In this document: one piece after another, positions 1-8,750 of the stretch
How positions within the stretch are numbered: position 1 is the stretch's first letter
How the letters are laid out: every line of letters starts with the position of its first letter
NCBI RefSeq assembly: GCF_022346005.1
Contig: NZ_JAKRMY010000006.1
Span: forward strand, 1-64,000
DNA length: 64,000 bases
Reading direction: 5' to 3'
Source of the DNA: Corynebacterium sp. ACRPS
GTDB lineage: Bacteria > Actinomycetota > Actinomycetes > Mycobacteriales > Mycobacteriaceae
Position numbers and translations under genes: made by a program
Notes under the pieces: model-generated
The model's database searches: none
Told to the model about the DNA's origin: nothing
Seen by the model: the letters and a program-made list of their open reading frames with translations, nothing else

Positions 1-1
1 C

Positions 2-1075
2 CACAGCCCGCCGCCGCGCCCCGAGCCCGCGCCGCAGCCCGCTCCCACACCCGACCTGCTGGAATTGACGCCCGGCCTGCCCGATACCGCCGGCATCATC
101 ACCCCCGAATGGCGCGCCGCCTGGCGCGATGCCGCCGCCCAGCCGCTTTCCGATGCCCCTCCACTCCCCCACCACATAGCCAACCACCTGCGCCACATGC
201 GCGGGCTGCGGGTGGATCCGCGCCGCATCGTCGTTACCGCCGGTGCCCGCGATGGCCTAGCCTTAGTGCTGCGCACGCTCGGTACCGCGCTGCGCGTCGG
301 TGTCGAATCGCCCGGCTACCCCAGCCTGCGCCGCATCCCGCAGGCGCTTGGCCATGAGTTGGTGAACGTGCCCACCGATGCCGATGGCGTTACCGTTCCC
401 GATACCGACCTCGACGCGCTCATTGTCACCCCAAGCCACCAGTACCCGTATGGCGCCTCGCTGCCGGCCGAACGCCGCGCCGAACTCGTCGCCTGGGCCC
501 GCCAGCATGGCGCTTTACTCATCGAGGATGACTTCGATTCCGAGCTGCGCTACGTGGGTCAACCGCTGCCCGCGCTCGCCGCGCTCGCCCCAGAGCGCAC
601 CGTGTTGCTAGGTACGTTTTCCACCGTCATTTCGCCGTCCATCGCCTGCGGCTATGTGGTGGTCCCGGATGGGCTGCGCGGGGGCATCGACAAGCAGCGC
701 GAAATCTTTGGCCAGCCGGTCGGCACCATCCCACAGGCCGCGCTCGCCCATTACCTGGCAAGCGGGGCGCTGCGGCGCCACACCGGCCGCATGCGCCGGA
801 CCTATAAGCGCCGCCGCGACCTCGTGGCCGATGCCCTGGGCACTCTCCCCGGCGCGCGCCTGCTGCCCATCAACGGCGGCCTGCACGCGGTTTTGCTCTG
901 CGATCCGGCCATCGTCCCGCGCGCCGCCGCCCGCGGCATCAAGCTGACCCCGCTGCGCGAATACTGGGGCGGAGTGGACGCCGAAGACGGCGTCGTTTTA
1001 GGCTTTGGCCACCTAAGCGATGACGACCTGCGCCACAGCCTGAGCGCAGTCGCCGCAGCCCTGCGCGAGTGTTAG
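2..1075 (+). CDS. MocR/PdxR-type regulator, aminotransferase-like domain (5' partial)
   Basis: The reading frame is open from the left edge of the window, so the true start and the expected N-terminal GntR winged-helix domain lie outside. What is visible begins with a Pro-rich linker and continues as a fold-type I PLP aminotransferase domain, with the family motifs VTAGARDGL, SPGYPSLR, EDDFDSELRY and GTFSTVISPS. In the last motif the usual lysine of SKTL-type sequences is not evident, so PLP linkage is uncertain. MocR proteins normally use the aminotransferase domain as an effector sensor rather than an enzyme. A stand-alone aminotransferase is the alternative, but the Pro-rich linker before the domain favours MocR. 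Confidence 0.7.
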   Translation, partial: HSPPPRPEPAPQPAPTPDLLELTPGLPDTAGIITPEWRAAWRDAAAQPLSDAPPLPHHIANHLRHMRGLRVDPRRIVVTAGARDGLALVLRTLGTALRVGVESPGYPSLRRIPQALGHELVNVPTDADGVTVPDTDLDALIVTPSHQYPYGASLPAERRAELVAWARQHGALLIEDDFDSELRYVGQPLPALAALAPERTVLLGTFSTVISPSIACGYVVVPDGLRGGIDKQREIFGQPVGTIPQAALAHYLASGALRRHTGRMRRTYKRRRDLVADALGTLPGARLLPINGGLHAVLLCDPAIVPRAAARGIKLTPLREYWGGVDAEDGVVLGFGHLSDDDLRHSLSAVAAALREC

Positions 1076-1111
1076 CCTGAAATTAAATACCCCGCACAGA
1101 AAGGCGTAAGA

Positions 1112-1309
1112 ATGACGCTTGGCCCGCTCGAACTTCTGCTCATGCTCATCCCGCTAGCTATCTACATCGGACTTATAGCCGGTGTCATTTATTTAATCGT
1201 GCAGGTCGCGCGTAATTCCAATGATATTAAGCAAAATTCGCAGGCCATCGCGCAGCTTCGCGAGGCACAGAAAAACGGCCCCTCCGCTGGGCAGGGGCCG
1301 CATTCTTAA
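1112..1309 (+). CDS. Small single-pass membrane protein
   Basis: This 65-residue protein has one strong N-terminal membrane segment (about residues 5-30, LELLLMLIPLAIYIGLIAG and onward) followed by a polar, Asn/Gln-rich tail. A GAAAGG ribosome binding site lies about 8 nt before the ATG. It does not belong to a family I recognise. It follows the MocR-type gene closely on the same strand and its last codons overlap a hairpin that serves the convergent slipin gene. Function unknown. Confidence 0.6.
   Translation: MTLGPLELLLMLIPLAIYIGLIAGVIYLIVQVARNSNDIKQNSQAIAQLREAQKNGPSAGQGPHS
1271..1300 (-). terminator. Rho-independent terminator of the slipin gene
   Basis: A perfect 8-bp stem (CGGCCCCT / AGGGGCCG) lies just past the slipin stop. 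On the minus strand it is followed by five T. It overlaps the end of the convergent small membrane-protein gene. Confidence 0.8.
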
Positions 1310-1313
1310 ATGC

Positions 1314-2150
1314 CTAGTCCGCAGGCTTTTCCGTATTTACCACCTGCGAGAAGTTCTCGCTGAATTCCTTGAACCCCTTATTAAAGGTGCCCAGGTTTTC
1401 CATGAAGCCACCCATGATGTCTATGGGCAGCGGAAAAACGATGGTGGAGTTTTGGTCCGCGCCGAGCTCCAGCACCGTTTGTAGGTAGCGCAGCTGCAGC
1501 GCCGCCGGAGCCTTGCCCAGCTCCTCGGCGGCCTCGCGCAGCTCGCGGGAGGACTGCAGCTCACCGTGGGCCGAAATAACCTTGGCGCGGCGCTCGCGCT
1601 CCGCCTCCGCCTCGCGCGCCAGGGCGCGCTGCATCATCTCTGGGATCTCAACGTCCTTAATCTCTACGATGCGGGTCAGCACGCCCCACCGTTCAGTTTG
1701 GCCGTTGATGATCGCCGCCAGGTCCTCGTTGAGCTCCTCGCGGTGGGCCAACAGGTCATCGAGGCTCGCCCGCCCCAAGAGCGAACGCAGGGTGGTCTGG
1801 GCAATCTGCGAGGTGGCCACGGCGTAGTTTTCGACCTCGAGGACCGCCTTGCTCGAATCGGTGACCTCGAACATGACCACCGCATTCACGCGCACGGACA
1901 CGTTATCCTTAGTGATGATTTCCTGCGGCGGAATCGTCAGCGTCACCACACGCAAATCCACGCGCTCCAGCTTATCGATGCCCGGCAGCAAGAAATGCAG
2001 CCCCGGCTCCAGCATCGGCCGCAGGTGGCCAAAGCGGAAGGTCACGCCCCGCTCGTACTGCTTAATCACCTTGAGCGAGTAGGACAAAAATACCCCGATG
2101 AGGGCGATGATGATGCCGATGACGATCGGCCAGAATACGGGAGCGGACAC
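1314..2150 (-). CDS. Slipin / SPFH (band 7) family protein
   Basis: This 278-residue protein has an N-terminal membrane anchor (about residues 7-28) followed by a complete band 7 domain (QYERGVTFRFGHLRP, then TIPPQEIITKDNVSVRVNAVV) and a charged helical region rich in Ala, Glu and Arg (about 185-230). Slipins and stomatins form oligomeric scaffolds on the membrane. The GTG start immediately follows the TAA stop of the upstream gene, which suggests translational coupling in a norB operon. The usual NfeD partner is not present next to it. Confidence 0.85.
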   Translation of the reverse strand: MSAPVFWPIVIGIIIALIGVFLSYSLKVIKQYERGVTFRFGHLRPMLEPGLHFLLPGIDKLERVDLRVVTLTIPPQEIITKDNVSVRVNAVVMFEVTDSSKAVLEVENYAVATSQIAQTTLRSLLGRASLDDLLAHREELNEDLAAIINGQTERWGVLTRIVEIKDVEIPEMMQRALAREAEAERERRAKVISAHGELQSSRELREAAEELGKAPAALQLRYLQTVLELGADQNSTIVFPLPIDIMGGFMENLGTFNKGFKEFSENFSQVVNTEKPAD

Positions 2151-2795
2151 TTAGACTTCCCCTTCCAGTTCTTGACGCACCGAGCGATAGCGCGTGGATT
2201 TTCCGTACTTCGAACCATAGCGGTCAACCTGCGCTGCCAATTCCGCCTCGTGGTTATCCATCTCCGGCACCACCAGCTGCGGCGCGTTCGAGGAAGTATT
2301 CCACAGGTGCCGGGCCAGCGGGTACACGCCGAACCCGGTGATGATGAGTACCGTGGCCAGCGTCAACGCCACCTCCGAGGGCGAATGATAGCTAATCAGC
2401 GAGGCCAGCGGCAGCAGGTAGCCCATCGCCGCGACCGCCAGCGCGATGCCGCGGTGGAAGCGCCCCGAATCCGAGTGCGGCCACGGGTCCAATTGGCGCG
2501 TGACCTCCCGGCCATGGTGCGAGACCGTGCACTGTTGCTTGACTGGGCAGGTATTGCACACGGTCGGGTTCGCACGGTAGCGCATGACGCGGTTTTCCGG
2601 GTCGAAGCTGGAGGGCCAGAGCCAGTGATCTTCGGGGCATCGCCAAGCATCGTGGTCTTCCAAGTACCGGAACGTGCCGGATTGGTTGGACATGGTGCGG
2701 TTGGCGGTTTGTTGCGCGAGCAAGTCGAATACCCAGGCCACTGCGAGCAGGAAAAGCCCGTAGCACGCGGATAGTACGGTAAATGCACCCGGCAT
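2151..2795 (-). CDS. Membrane protein with a four-cysteine motif, linked to norB
   Basis: This 214-residue protein has one N-terminal membrane segment, a soluble part with the spaced cysteines CPEDHWLWP ... YRANPTVCNTCPVKQQC, and two further membrane segments (about residues 118-160). The Cys pattern looks like a zinc ribbon and resembles the ribbon in IS1182-type transposases, but there is no transposase domain. The ATG overlaps the norB stop as TAATG, so it is translationally coupled to the nitric oxide reductase. An assembly, sensing or metal role for NorB is an inference from context only. Confidence 0.65.
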   Translation of the reverse strand: MPGAFTVLSACYGLFLLAVAWVFDLLAQQTANRTMSNQSGTFRYLEDHDAWRCPEDHWLWPSSFDPENRVMRYRANPTVCNTCPVKQQCTVSHHGREVTRQLDPWPHSDSGRFHRGIALAVAAMGYLLPLASLISYHSPSEVALTLATVLIITGFGVYPLARHLWNTSSNAPQLVVPEMDNHEAELAAQVDRYGSKYGKSTRYRSVRQELEGEV

Positions 2796-5359
2796 TAGTC
2801 GTCCTTCTTATCCGAGCGGTAGGTACCGCCCCACTTGGTGCGCGATTCAAATTCCTGGCGCGGCGCGGTGGCGGAATCGCCGCGCTCGGCATCGGGATCT
2901 TCCTCCTCAACGAAGGCACCGCGCTCATCGATGTACCCGTAGCGCCGGCCCGTGGAGCTGCGCTTGTCGACGCGCCCCTTGCCGCCCGAAACCAGCCCCA
3001 CCGAGGAGCCCACGGGGACCTCGCCCGCGTGGTCGTCCTCGTCCGGGGTGATGATGCTAAACAGCGGGTTGGTTGGGTGTTCCTCCACCGTTGGGATCTC
3101 CTTTTTGTAAAGCACGCCGCGCAGCGCCATCCAGAGGAAGGGCAGGACGCCGAGGAGGAACATGACATCGCCAGGCAGGCGCAGCCATTCCATGATGAAG
3201 TTGCCGGGCTGGGTGATATAGCCCAGCGACCGCGCTTCCACGTAGCCCGATCCGACGGATTCGTAGAGCTGCATGATGCCAAGCGGCAGGAGCGAAATGA
3301 CCACCATCCACAGCAGGCCCAGGTTTTGCAGCCAGAAAGCCCAGCCCATGGCCTTATCGGACCACTTGTCCTTGGGGATGAGGTAGCGCAGCGCAAAGAC
3401 CGACAGGCCCACGGCGAGGAATCCGTAGACGCCCATCATCGCGCCGTGTGCGTGGTTGGCGGTAAGCGCCGTGCCGATTTCGTAGTAGGAGACGATGGGC
3501 AGGTTGACGAGGAAGCCGAAGATGCCCGCGCCCAAGAAGTTCCAGAAACCGACGGAGACGAGGAACATGACCGCCCAGCGGTGCGGGAAGGGGCGCTCGC
3601 CCGAGGCACGCTGGCGGGAGCCCAGCTGCATGAAGGTCCATGCTTCAACGGTCAACAGGGTCAGCGGCACGACCTCGGCGGCCGAGAAGAATGCGCCCAG
3701 GGCCATGTGCTCGACCGGGGTGCCCGAGAAGTACAGGTGGTGCATCGTGCCCAGCACGCCACCGGTGGAATAGAGGATGACGTCCAAGAAGATGATGCCT
3801 AGGGCGATCTTTTCGCGGACCACGCCGAGCAGGACGAAGACGTAGGCCACCATGACGGTGGTAAATAGCTCGAGGAAGTCCTCCACCCACAGGTGAACCA
3901 CCCAGAAGCGCCAGAACTCAGCGACGGAGATGTGGGTTTCCGATCCCGCCAGGTTGCCCACCGCGTAGAACGCTGGGATGGCCAGGCCGGCGTAGAAGAA
4001 GAGCCACGGCATATTGGACTTGTGTTCATTTTTCAGGCGGCCGCGCAGCTGGCGGTAGATGATGCCAATCCACACGAACATGCCGATGGTCAGCAGCACC
4101 TGGAAGAAGCGCGGCAGGTCCAGATACTCCCACTGCTGAGAAAAGAGCGTGCCCTCTTCGATGTAGCCCATGGTGGAAAGCCATTCAAAGGCCATGGAAC
4201 CAAAGACCACGACCGCGATGGCGCCGAGCAGGAACCATACGAGCCAATTCTGCTTCTTCGGTTCCTTCTTACCCACGAACGAGGCCAGGAAGATACCGGC
4301 TGCCAAGAGCCCGCCGGCGGTCCACAGGAGGGAGAGCTGCACGTGCCAGGTGCGCGAGACGTTATAGGGGAGGATTTCTTGCAGCGGTATGCCAAAGAAG
4401 CCGGTTAGCTCCGTGCGATAGTGCTGGCTGGCCGCACCCAGCAGCGCCTGAATCAAGAACAGCAACGCAATGACTAGGACGAACCAGGCCACCACCTTTT
4501 GCGACTTAGTCAGCCCGACCTCGCCCGGTTGCTTAAAGTCCAGGTTCGGCGCTTCTTCCGAATGCCAACCGATGGACTTGGACCACCGGCCGTAAATGGC
4601 AAAGATCAGGCCGGTACCGCCGATGAGCGCGATGAGCGAGAGCACCGACCACACCACGAGGTCCGCGGTCGGGCCGTTGTCCACGCGCGATTCCGCTGGC
4701 CAGTTATTGGTATAGGAATAGTCCTGGCCCGGACGCTCTGCCGCCGAAGCCCACGCGGTCCAGCCGAAGAAACCGACGAGGTTATTGATGTCTTGCTCAT
4801 CGGTAATAAAGTCCGACGGCAAGCCACTGTTGTGGGAATCCGGGCCAAAGTACTGCGCGTAGTAGTCCTTATTGGCCTCGAATGCCGAAATCTGGTTATC
4901 GGTCCACTCCAGTACGCCCGTTTCTTCGTCATAGCGGTTGGTGCGGAATTCTTCTACCACGGCTTCTTCGGGAGTGGCGGAGGAATCAACGAAATCGGGC
5001 ATACCATTCGCGTCGTTTTCCTCACGGGCATGGTCGAGGGCGCGGCGCAGGTACTCCGCCGTATAGTCTGGGCCCAAGTAGGCGCCGTGCCCCAGCACGG
5101 AGCCGTATTGCTGCAGGCCGCGGGCCTGGTACAGCGCCTGGCCGTTAGTGATTTCGTCCTTGGTGAGGACCGTTTCGCCCGTGGATTCGGAGACAATCTT
5201 TTCCGGCAACGGCATGGATGCGTCATAGGTGCGGTACGCCAAGAATCCCATGACCAAGAAGCCAAAGATCATCACGAGGGCGATGCCCTGCACCCACACG
5301 TTGCTCACCTTGAGGACCGGTTTCTTCCGGTCTTCAACCCCAGTCGTGGTGGTGGCCAT
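2795..5359 (-). CDS. norB: Quinol-dependent nitric oxide reductase (qNor)
   Basis: This 854-residue protein reduces NO to N2O with electrons from the quinol pool, usually for NO detoxification or denitrification. It carries the qNor N-terminal extension (a membrane segment, then a large extracytoplasmic part containing LYQARGLQQYGSVLGHGAYLG) fused to the 12-helix heme-copper oxidase core. Expected heme and FeB ligand histidines are visible in VVHLWVEDFLELF, HHLYFSGTPVEHMALG and NHAHGAMMG. A hydrophilic C-terminal tail of about 90 residues, longer than usual, extends beyond the last helix. An AAAGG ribosome binding site precedes the ATG. The downstream genes are coupled to it. Confidence 0.93.
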   Translation of the reverse strand: MATTTTGVEDRKKPVLKVSNVWVQGIALVMIFGFLVMGFLAYRTYDASMPLPEKIVSESTGETVLTKDEITNGQALYQARGLQQYGSVLGHGAYLGPDYTAEYLRRALDHAREENDANGMPDFVDSSATPEEAVVEEFRTNRYDEETGVLEWTDNQISAFEANKDYYAQYFGPDSHNSGLPSDFITDEQDINNLVGFFGWTAWASAAERPGQDYSYTNNWPAESRVDNGPTADLVVWSVLSLIALIGGTGLIFAIYGRWSKSIGWHSEEAPNLDFKQPGEVGLTKSQKVVAWFVLVIALLFLIQALLGAASQHYRTELTGFFGIPLQEILPYNVSRTWHVQLSLLWTAGGLLAAGIFLASFVGKKEPKKQNWLVWFLLGAIAVVVFGSMAFEWLSTMGYIEEGTLFSQQWEYLDLPRFFQVLLTIGMFVWIGIIYRQLRGRLKNEHKSNMPWLFFYAGLAIPAFYAVGNLAGSETHISVAEFWRFWVVHLWVEDFLELFTTVMVAYVFVLLGVVREKIALGIIFLDVILYSTGGVLGTMHHLYFSGTPVEHMALGAFFSAAEVVPLTLLTVEAWTFMQLGSRQRASGERPFPHRWAVMFLVSVGFWNFLGAGIFGFLVNLPIVSYYEIGTALTANHAHGAMMGVYGFLAVGLSVFALRYLIPKDKWSDKAMGWAFWLQNLGLLWMVVISLLPLGIMQLYESVGSGYVEARSLGYITQPGNFIMEWLRLPGDVMFLLGVLPFLWMALRGVLYKKEIPTVEEHPTNPLFSIITPDEDDHAGEVPVGSSVGLVSGGKGRVDKRSSTGRRYGYIDERGAFVEEEDPDAERGDSATAPRQEFESRTKWGGTYRSDKKDD

Positions 5360-5392
5360 AAAGTGTCCCTTTCACAGTTGTAGAGAGTTCGA

Positions 5393-5406
5393 CATACATC
5401 ATTATG
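5393..5406. promoter_or_regulatory. Inverted repeat CATA-N6-TATG upstream of norB
   Basis: A short inverted repeat (CATACATCATTATG) lies about 35 bp upstream of the norB start in its promoter region. It could be an operator for an NO-responsive regulator. It does not clearly match the NsrR or NorR consensus sequences, so the regulator is unknown. Confidence 0.3.
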
Positions 5407-5545
5407 AACGGGCAAAGCGGTGTTAAATAGTCGAACGGAGCACCTCTACCCCCATTCACCCTCATTAGACGGACCGCACGCGGTCACTATTGGAAAAATC
5501 GGTGCACCATATAGCCGGGTTCCGCCCCCAGAATGCCCACCCAGC

Positions 5546-5573
5546 TTGTTTACCCCCGGTTTTTCCGTAACAA
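5546..5573 (+). promoter_or_regulatory. Promoter of the 70-residue membrane protein (leaderless)
   Basis: A TTGTTT box and a TAACAA box are separated by 16 bp. The second box ends 7 nt before the ATG, which fits transcription starting at or next to the start codon. No ribosome binding site is visible. Confidence 0.45.
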
Positions 5574-5580
5574 TTAATGC

Positions 5581-5793
5581 ATGACATTCGCAGAGCACAC
5601 CAAGCGCAATTGGCTCATCACGTTCTTCGCCGCGATCTTCCTCGCCGCCATCGTCTGCATGATTTTCTTAAACGATCCGCACCGCACGATGGTGGTCGCC
5701 ATGGTCTTTATCGCCTCGGCAATCCTGCTCTTCGGCGCGATCCTCGGAATCTGGTACCTATTTCGCCGCAAGGACACCAAAGACCCGCAGTAG
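5581..5793 (+). CDS. Small two-helix membrane protein
   Basis: This 70-residue protein has two hydrophobic segments (about residues 11-30 and 38-60) and a basic C-terminal tail (RRKDTKDPQ). It diverges from norB. It does not match a family I can name. The region that follows, to 6045, holds no convincing gene: a short frame at 5845-5952 on the plus strand has coding-like third positions but no start signal, and may be a remnant. Confidence 0.6.
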   Translation: MTFAEHTKRNWLITFFAAIFLAAIVCMIFLNDPHRTMVVAMVFIASAILLFGAILGIWYLFRRKDTKDPQ

Positions 5794-5951
5794 TTAGGCT
5801 GGGCAGCTTCCCGAAGCCTGCGAGCAGCGGCGCCGCGATCACGATGCCCATCCATGACGCCGCGCTTTCCGATGTCGGCCGCCCCGCCTTCGACACCATG
5901 CTCACCAAAGCCGGAGTACAGGGCTATAAGCGGCTAAGCCCAAGCGATTAA

Positions 5952-5967
5952 TTTACCGCTTAGTCTA
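5952..5967. promoter_or_regulatory. McbR-like operator, copy 1, upstream of metY
   Basis: The sequence TTTACCGCTTAGTCTA has one perfect half of the McbR consensus (TAGAC-N6-GTCTA). A nearly identical element lies 66 bp downstream, and an inverted copy lies before metQ. The McbR assignment is by similarity and context. Confidence 0.5.
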
Positions 5968-6017
5968 TTTTTATTCTCCGACTACCCTGCGGTTTCGCGC
6001 CAGGGTGCTGTACGTTA

Positions 6018-6033
6018 CATACCGCTTGGTCTA
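6018..6033. promoter_or_regulatory. McbR-like operator, copy 2, overlapping the metY -10 box
   Basis: CATACCGCTTGGTCTA matches copy 1 at 13 of 14 positions over TACCGCTTRGTCTA. It overlaps the start of the TAGTCT box at 6032-6037, a position that suits repression. Confidence 0.55.
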
Positions 6034-6037
6034 GTCT
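6032..6037 (+). promoter_or_regulatory. metY -10 box, leaderless start
   Basis: TAGTCT ends 8 nt before the ATG at 6046 and no ribosome binding site is visible, so the transcript probably begins at the start codon. Confidence 0.5.
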
Positions 6038-6045
6038 TGCGTGGC

Positions 6046-7362
6046 ATGACGACGAAATACGATAACTCCAACGCAGACTGGTCCTTCGCTACCCGCTCCG
6101 TTCACGCAGGCCAAAACCTCGACGGCGCGCACAACTCCCGCAACGTGCCGATTTACCAAACTACCTCGTACGTCTTTGATGACGCCGAGCACGCGGCCAA
6201 CCGCTTTAACCTCTCCGATGCAGGCCCCATCTACACCCGCCTGACCAACCCAACGCAGGATGCGCTGGAAGAGCGCCTGGCCTCCCTTGAAGGCGGTGTG
6301 GCCGCCGTGGCCTTTGCCTCCGGCCAGGCCGCAGAGACCGCGGCCATTTTCAACCTCGCCTCGGCAGGCGATCACATCGTCACCTCCCCGCGCCTCTACG
6401 GCGGCACCTCCACCCTCTTTACCGTCACCCTCAAGCGGCTTGGCATCGACGTCACCCTCGTCGAAAACCCGGACGATCCTCAGTCCTGGCAGGACGCCGT
6501 GCAGCCTAATACCAAGGCCTTTTACGGCGAGACCTTTGGCAACCCGGTAGCCGATGTCCTCGACATCCCAGCCATCGCCGAGGTGGCCCACACTAACCAG
6601 GTCCCGCTCATCGTGGATAACACCATCGCCACCGCGGCGCTGGCCCGCCCGCTCGACTTGGGTGCGGACATCGTCGTGGTTTCGACCACGAAGTTCTACA
6701 CCGGCAACGGTTCCGCGGTGGGCGGCGCGATTATCGATGGCGGCTCCTTCGACTGGACCGTCGAGCGCGACGGCAAGCCAGTATTCCCCTACTTCGTCAC
6801 CCCGGACGAGGCCTACCACGGCCTAAAATACGCCGACCTCGGCGCCCCCGCCTTTGCACTCAAGGCCCGCGCCGGCCTGCTGCGCGATACCGGCGCCGCC
6901 ATTTCCCCATTCAATGCATGGCTGACGCTCAATGGCATTGAGACGGTAGGGCTGCGCATCGACAAGCACAATGCCAACGCCCAGGCCGTGGCCGAGTACC
7001 TGGAAGGCCACGCCAAGGTGACGAAGGTCAACTACGCCGGCCTGGATTCCTCGCCGTATAAGAAGATTAAGGAGAAGCTGGGTTACTCCTATACCGGCTC
7101 CGTGCTGTCCTTCGATATTGACGGCGGGCGCGAGGAAGCATGGGCGTTTATCGATGCCCTGAAACTCCACTCCAACCTCGCCAATATCGGCGATACCCGC
7201 TCGCTGGCGGTTCACCCGGCGACCACCACGCACTCGCAATCCGATGATGCCGCCCTGGCCGCGGCGGGTATTGCGCAGTCCACCATCCGTTTGTCCGTGG
7301 GCATTGAAGATATCGACGACATCATTGCTGACCTCGAACTGGGATTTAAAGCACTGGCATGA
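6046..7362 (+). CDS. metY: O-acetylhomoserine sulfhydrylase
   Basis: This 438-residue PLP enzyme converts O-acetylhomoserine and sulfide to homocysteine in methionine synthesis. It is full length for the Cys/Met metabolism PLP family, with YTRLTNPTQDALEERLA, the substrate-binding ASGQAAETAAI, and the PLP lysine region VVVSTTKFYTGNGS at about residue 207. I chose the ATG at 6046 over the in-frame TTG at 6037 because it sits the right distance from a TAGTCT box for a leaderless message. The stop overlaps the metX start as ATGA. Two McbR-like operators precede it, consistent with repression by sulfur status. Confidence 0.94.
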   Translation: MTTKYDNSNADWSFATRSVHAGQNLDGAHNSRNVPIYQTTSYVFDDAEHAANRFNLSDAGPIYTRLTNPTQDALEERLASLEGGVAAVAFASGQAAETAAIFNLASAGDHIVTSPRLYGGTSTLFTVTLKRLGIDVTLVENPDDPQSWQDAVQPNTKAFYGETFGNPVADVLDIPAIAEVAHTNQVPLIVDNTIATAALARPLDLGADIVVVSTTKFYTGNGSAVGGAIIDGGSFDWTVERDGKPVFPYFVTPDEAYHGLKYADLGAPAFALKARAGLLRDTGAAISPFNAWLTLNGIETVGLRIDKHNANAQAVAEYLEGHAKVTKVNYAGLDSSPYKKIKEKLGYSYTGSVLSFDIDGGREEAWAFIDALKLHSNLANIGDTRSLAVHPATTTHSQSDDAALAAAGIAQSTIRLSVGIEDIDDIIADLELGFKALA

Positions 7363-8465
7363 GCTGTATAAGTATCGGCGATTTTCGCACCGAAGCAGGC
7401 GCCACGCTTTCCGATGCCCACATCGCCTACCACCGCTTCGGCCATTTCCTCGGCGATCCGCACGGCGGAAATAACGTCATTTTGGTGGAACACGCGCTGA
7501 CCGGCAATGCCGATGTGGCCGAGTGGTGGTGTGATCTCATTGGCCCAGGCAAGGCGCTGGATACGACGAAGTGGTGCGTTATCGCCATGAACGCACTCGG
7601 CGGCTGCAATGGCTCCACCGGCCCCTCCTCCCCGCATGCGGATGGCCGCAGTTGGGGATCGCGCTTTCCGGCGCTATCCATTCGCGATTTGGTGGCCGCG
7701 GAGAAAAAGGCGCTAGAAGAGCTGGGGATAACGCGCGTGCATGCGATCATCGGTGGTTCCATGGGTGGAGCGCGCACCTTGGAATGGACGCTGATGTACC
7801 CGGATGCGGTCGATGCCGCGTGCGTTATTGCCGTCTCCGCGCGCGCCTCCGCGTGGCAGATTGGTATCCAGTCGGCGCAGATTTCCGCGATTGAACGCGA
7901 TCCCTTCTGGCACGGCGGCGACTATTATTCCTCCTCTCAGCGTCCCCGCGAGGGCCTGGCGGCGGCGCGGCGCATCGCGCACTTGACGTATCGCGGCGAG
8001 CAGGAAATCGATGAGCGCTTTGGCGTCCAAGCCCAAACCGGCGAAGAACCGCTGGGGCCCTACCGCCGGCACGACCAGCGCTTCGCTGTGAATTCCTACC
8101 TGGATTACCAGGGCTCGAAGCTGGCGGATCACTTCGATGCCGGTTCCTACGTCACGCTTACCGAGGCCCTCAACCGCCACGACATCGGCCGCGGCCGCGG
8201 CGGCCTGAACCGCGCTCTCGGTTCCTCGCAGGTACCGACCATGGTCGTGGGTGTTGACACGGACATCCTTTATCCCTACCACCAGCAGGAACACCTCTCG
8301 CGCAACTTGGGCAACCTGCTGGCCATGGCGAAGGTAGTCTCACCCGTTGGCCACGATGCATTCCTCACGGAATCGCGCCAGATGGACCGCATCCTGCGCA
8401 ACTTCCTCACCCTGTCCCAACCGCACCCGCTGGACGTGGACAGCACCATCGACTACGCCATCTAG
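7359..8465 (+). CDS. metX: Homoserine O-acetyltransferase
   Basis: This 368-residue alpha/beta-hydrolase-fold enzyme acetylates homoserine with acetyl-CoA, making the substrate of MetY. The nucleophile serine is in GGSMGGARTLEW, with the conserved NALGGCNGSTGPSS segment before it and the catalytic histidine in PVGHDAFL near the C terminus. Its ATG overlaps the metY stop by four bases, so the two are translationally coupled. Length is typical for the family. Confidence 0.95.
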   Translation: MSCISIGDFRTEAGATLSDAHIAYHRFGHFLGDPHGGNNVILVEHALTGNADVAEWWCDLIGPGKALDTTKWCVIAMNALGGCNGSTGPSSPHADGRSWGSRFPALSIRDLVAAEKKALEELGITRVHAIIGGSMGGARTLEWTLMYPDAVDAACVIAVSARASAWQIGIQSAQISAIERDPFWHGGDYYSSSQRPREGLAAARRIAHLTYRGEQEIDERFGVQAQTGEEPLGPYRRHDQRFAVNSYLDYQGSKLADHFDAGSYVTLTEALNRHDIGRGRGGLNRALGSSQVPTMVVGVDTDILYPYHQQEHLSRNLGNLLAMAKVVSPVGHDAFLTESRQMDRILRNFLTLSQPHPLDVDSTIDYAI

Positions 8466-8701
8466 CCGTCCCCGCCTGCGCACGGCCACTCGGCCCCAGA
8501 CACAGCTGCTTGCAGTGACAGGTGGTTCGGCGTGGCTGGGCGAGCAGCGCACGGGTGGCCATCGATCTGGCGCGCAGGTTTACGGTCGCGGGTGGTCCGG
8601 CACACGAACAGGACGCGGCGCGAGGCAGGCAGTGGCGGGGTCCGGATCGAGGGGCGCGATGTGTGGCTAGCCAGGACTCTTTACAAAAGGCATACAGAAG
8701 G
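8466..8701 (+). other. Region between metX and a distant terminator, no clear gene
   Basis: These 236 bp have no frame with a credible start and product. They end in a strong plus-strand hairpin terminator, so they are presumably transcribed, either as a long metX 3' UTR or as an independent small RNA. A decayed gene is also possible. Confidence 0.3.
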
Positions 8702-8750
8702 ATCGCCGAAGCGGCGCAGCATTTACTGCGCTGGCTTCGGCGATGTTTTT
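8702..8750 (+). terminator. Strong hairpin terminator facing the HNH gene
   Basis: The arms ATCGCCGAAGC and GCTTCGGCGAT pair, with an additional inner GCGCAG/CTGCGC pairing, and are followed by GTTTTT on the plus strand. The run overlaps the stop codon of the convergent HNH gene. Confidence 0.85.

Noticed and set aside
1566-3802. Long plus-strand frames opposite the slipin, four-Cys and norB genes
   Set aside because: They are antisense to well-supported genes, have no ribosome binding sites and have products of biased composition.
5708-5908. A minus-strand frame with a hydrophobic stretch (SWMGIVIAAPLLAGFG)
   Set aside because: It overlaps the plus-strand small membrane-protein gene, has no start signal, and the opposite strand has equally coding-like composition over the same bases. 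Neither reading could be confirmed.
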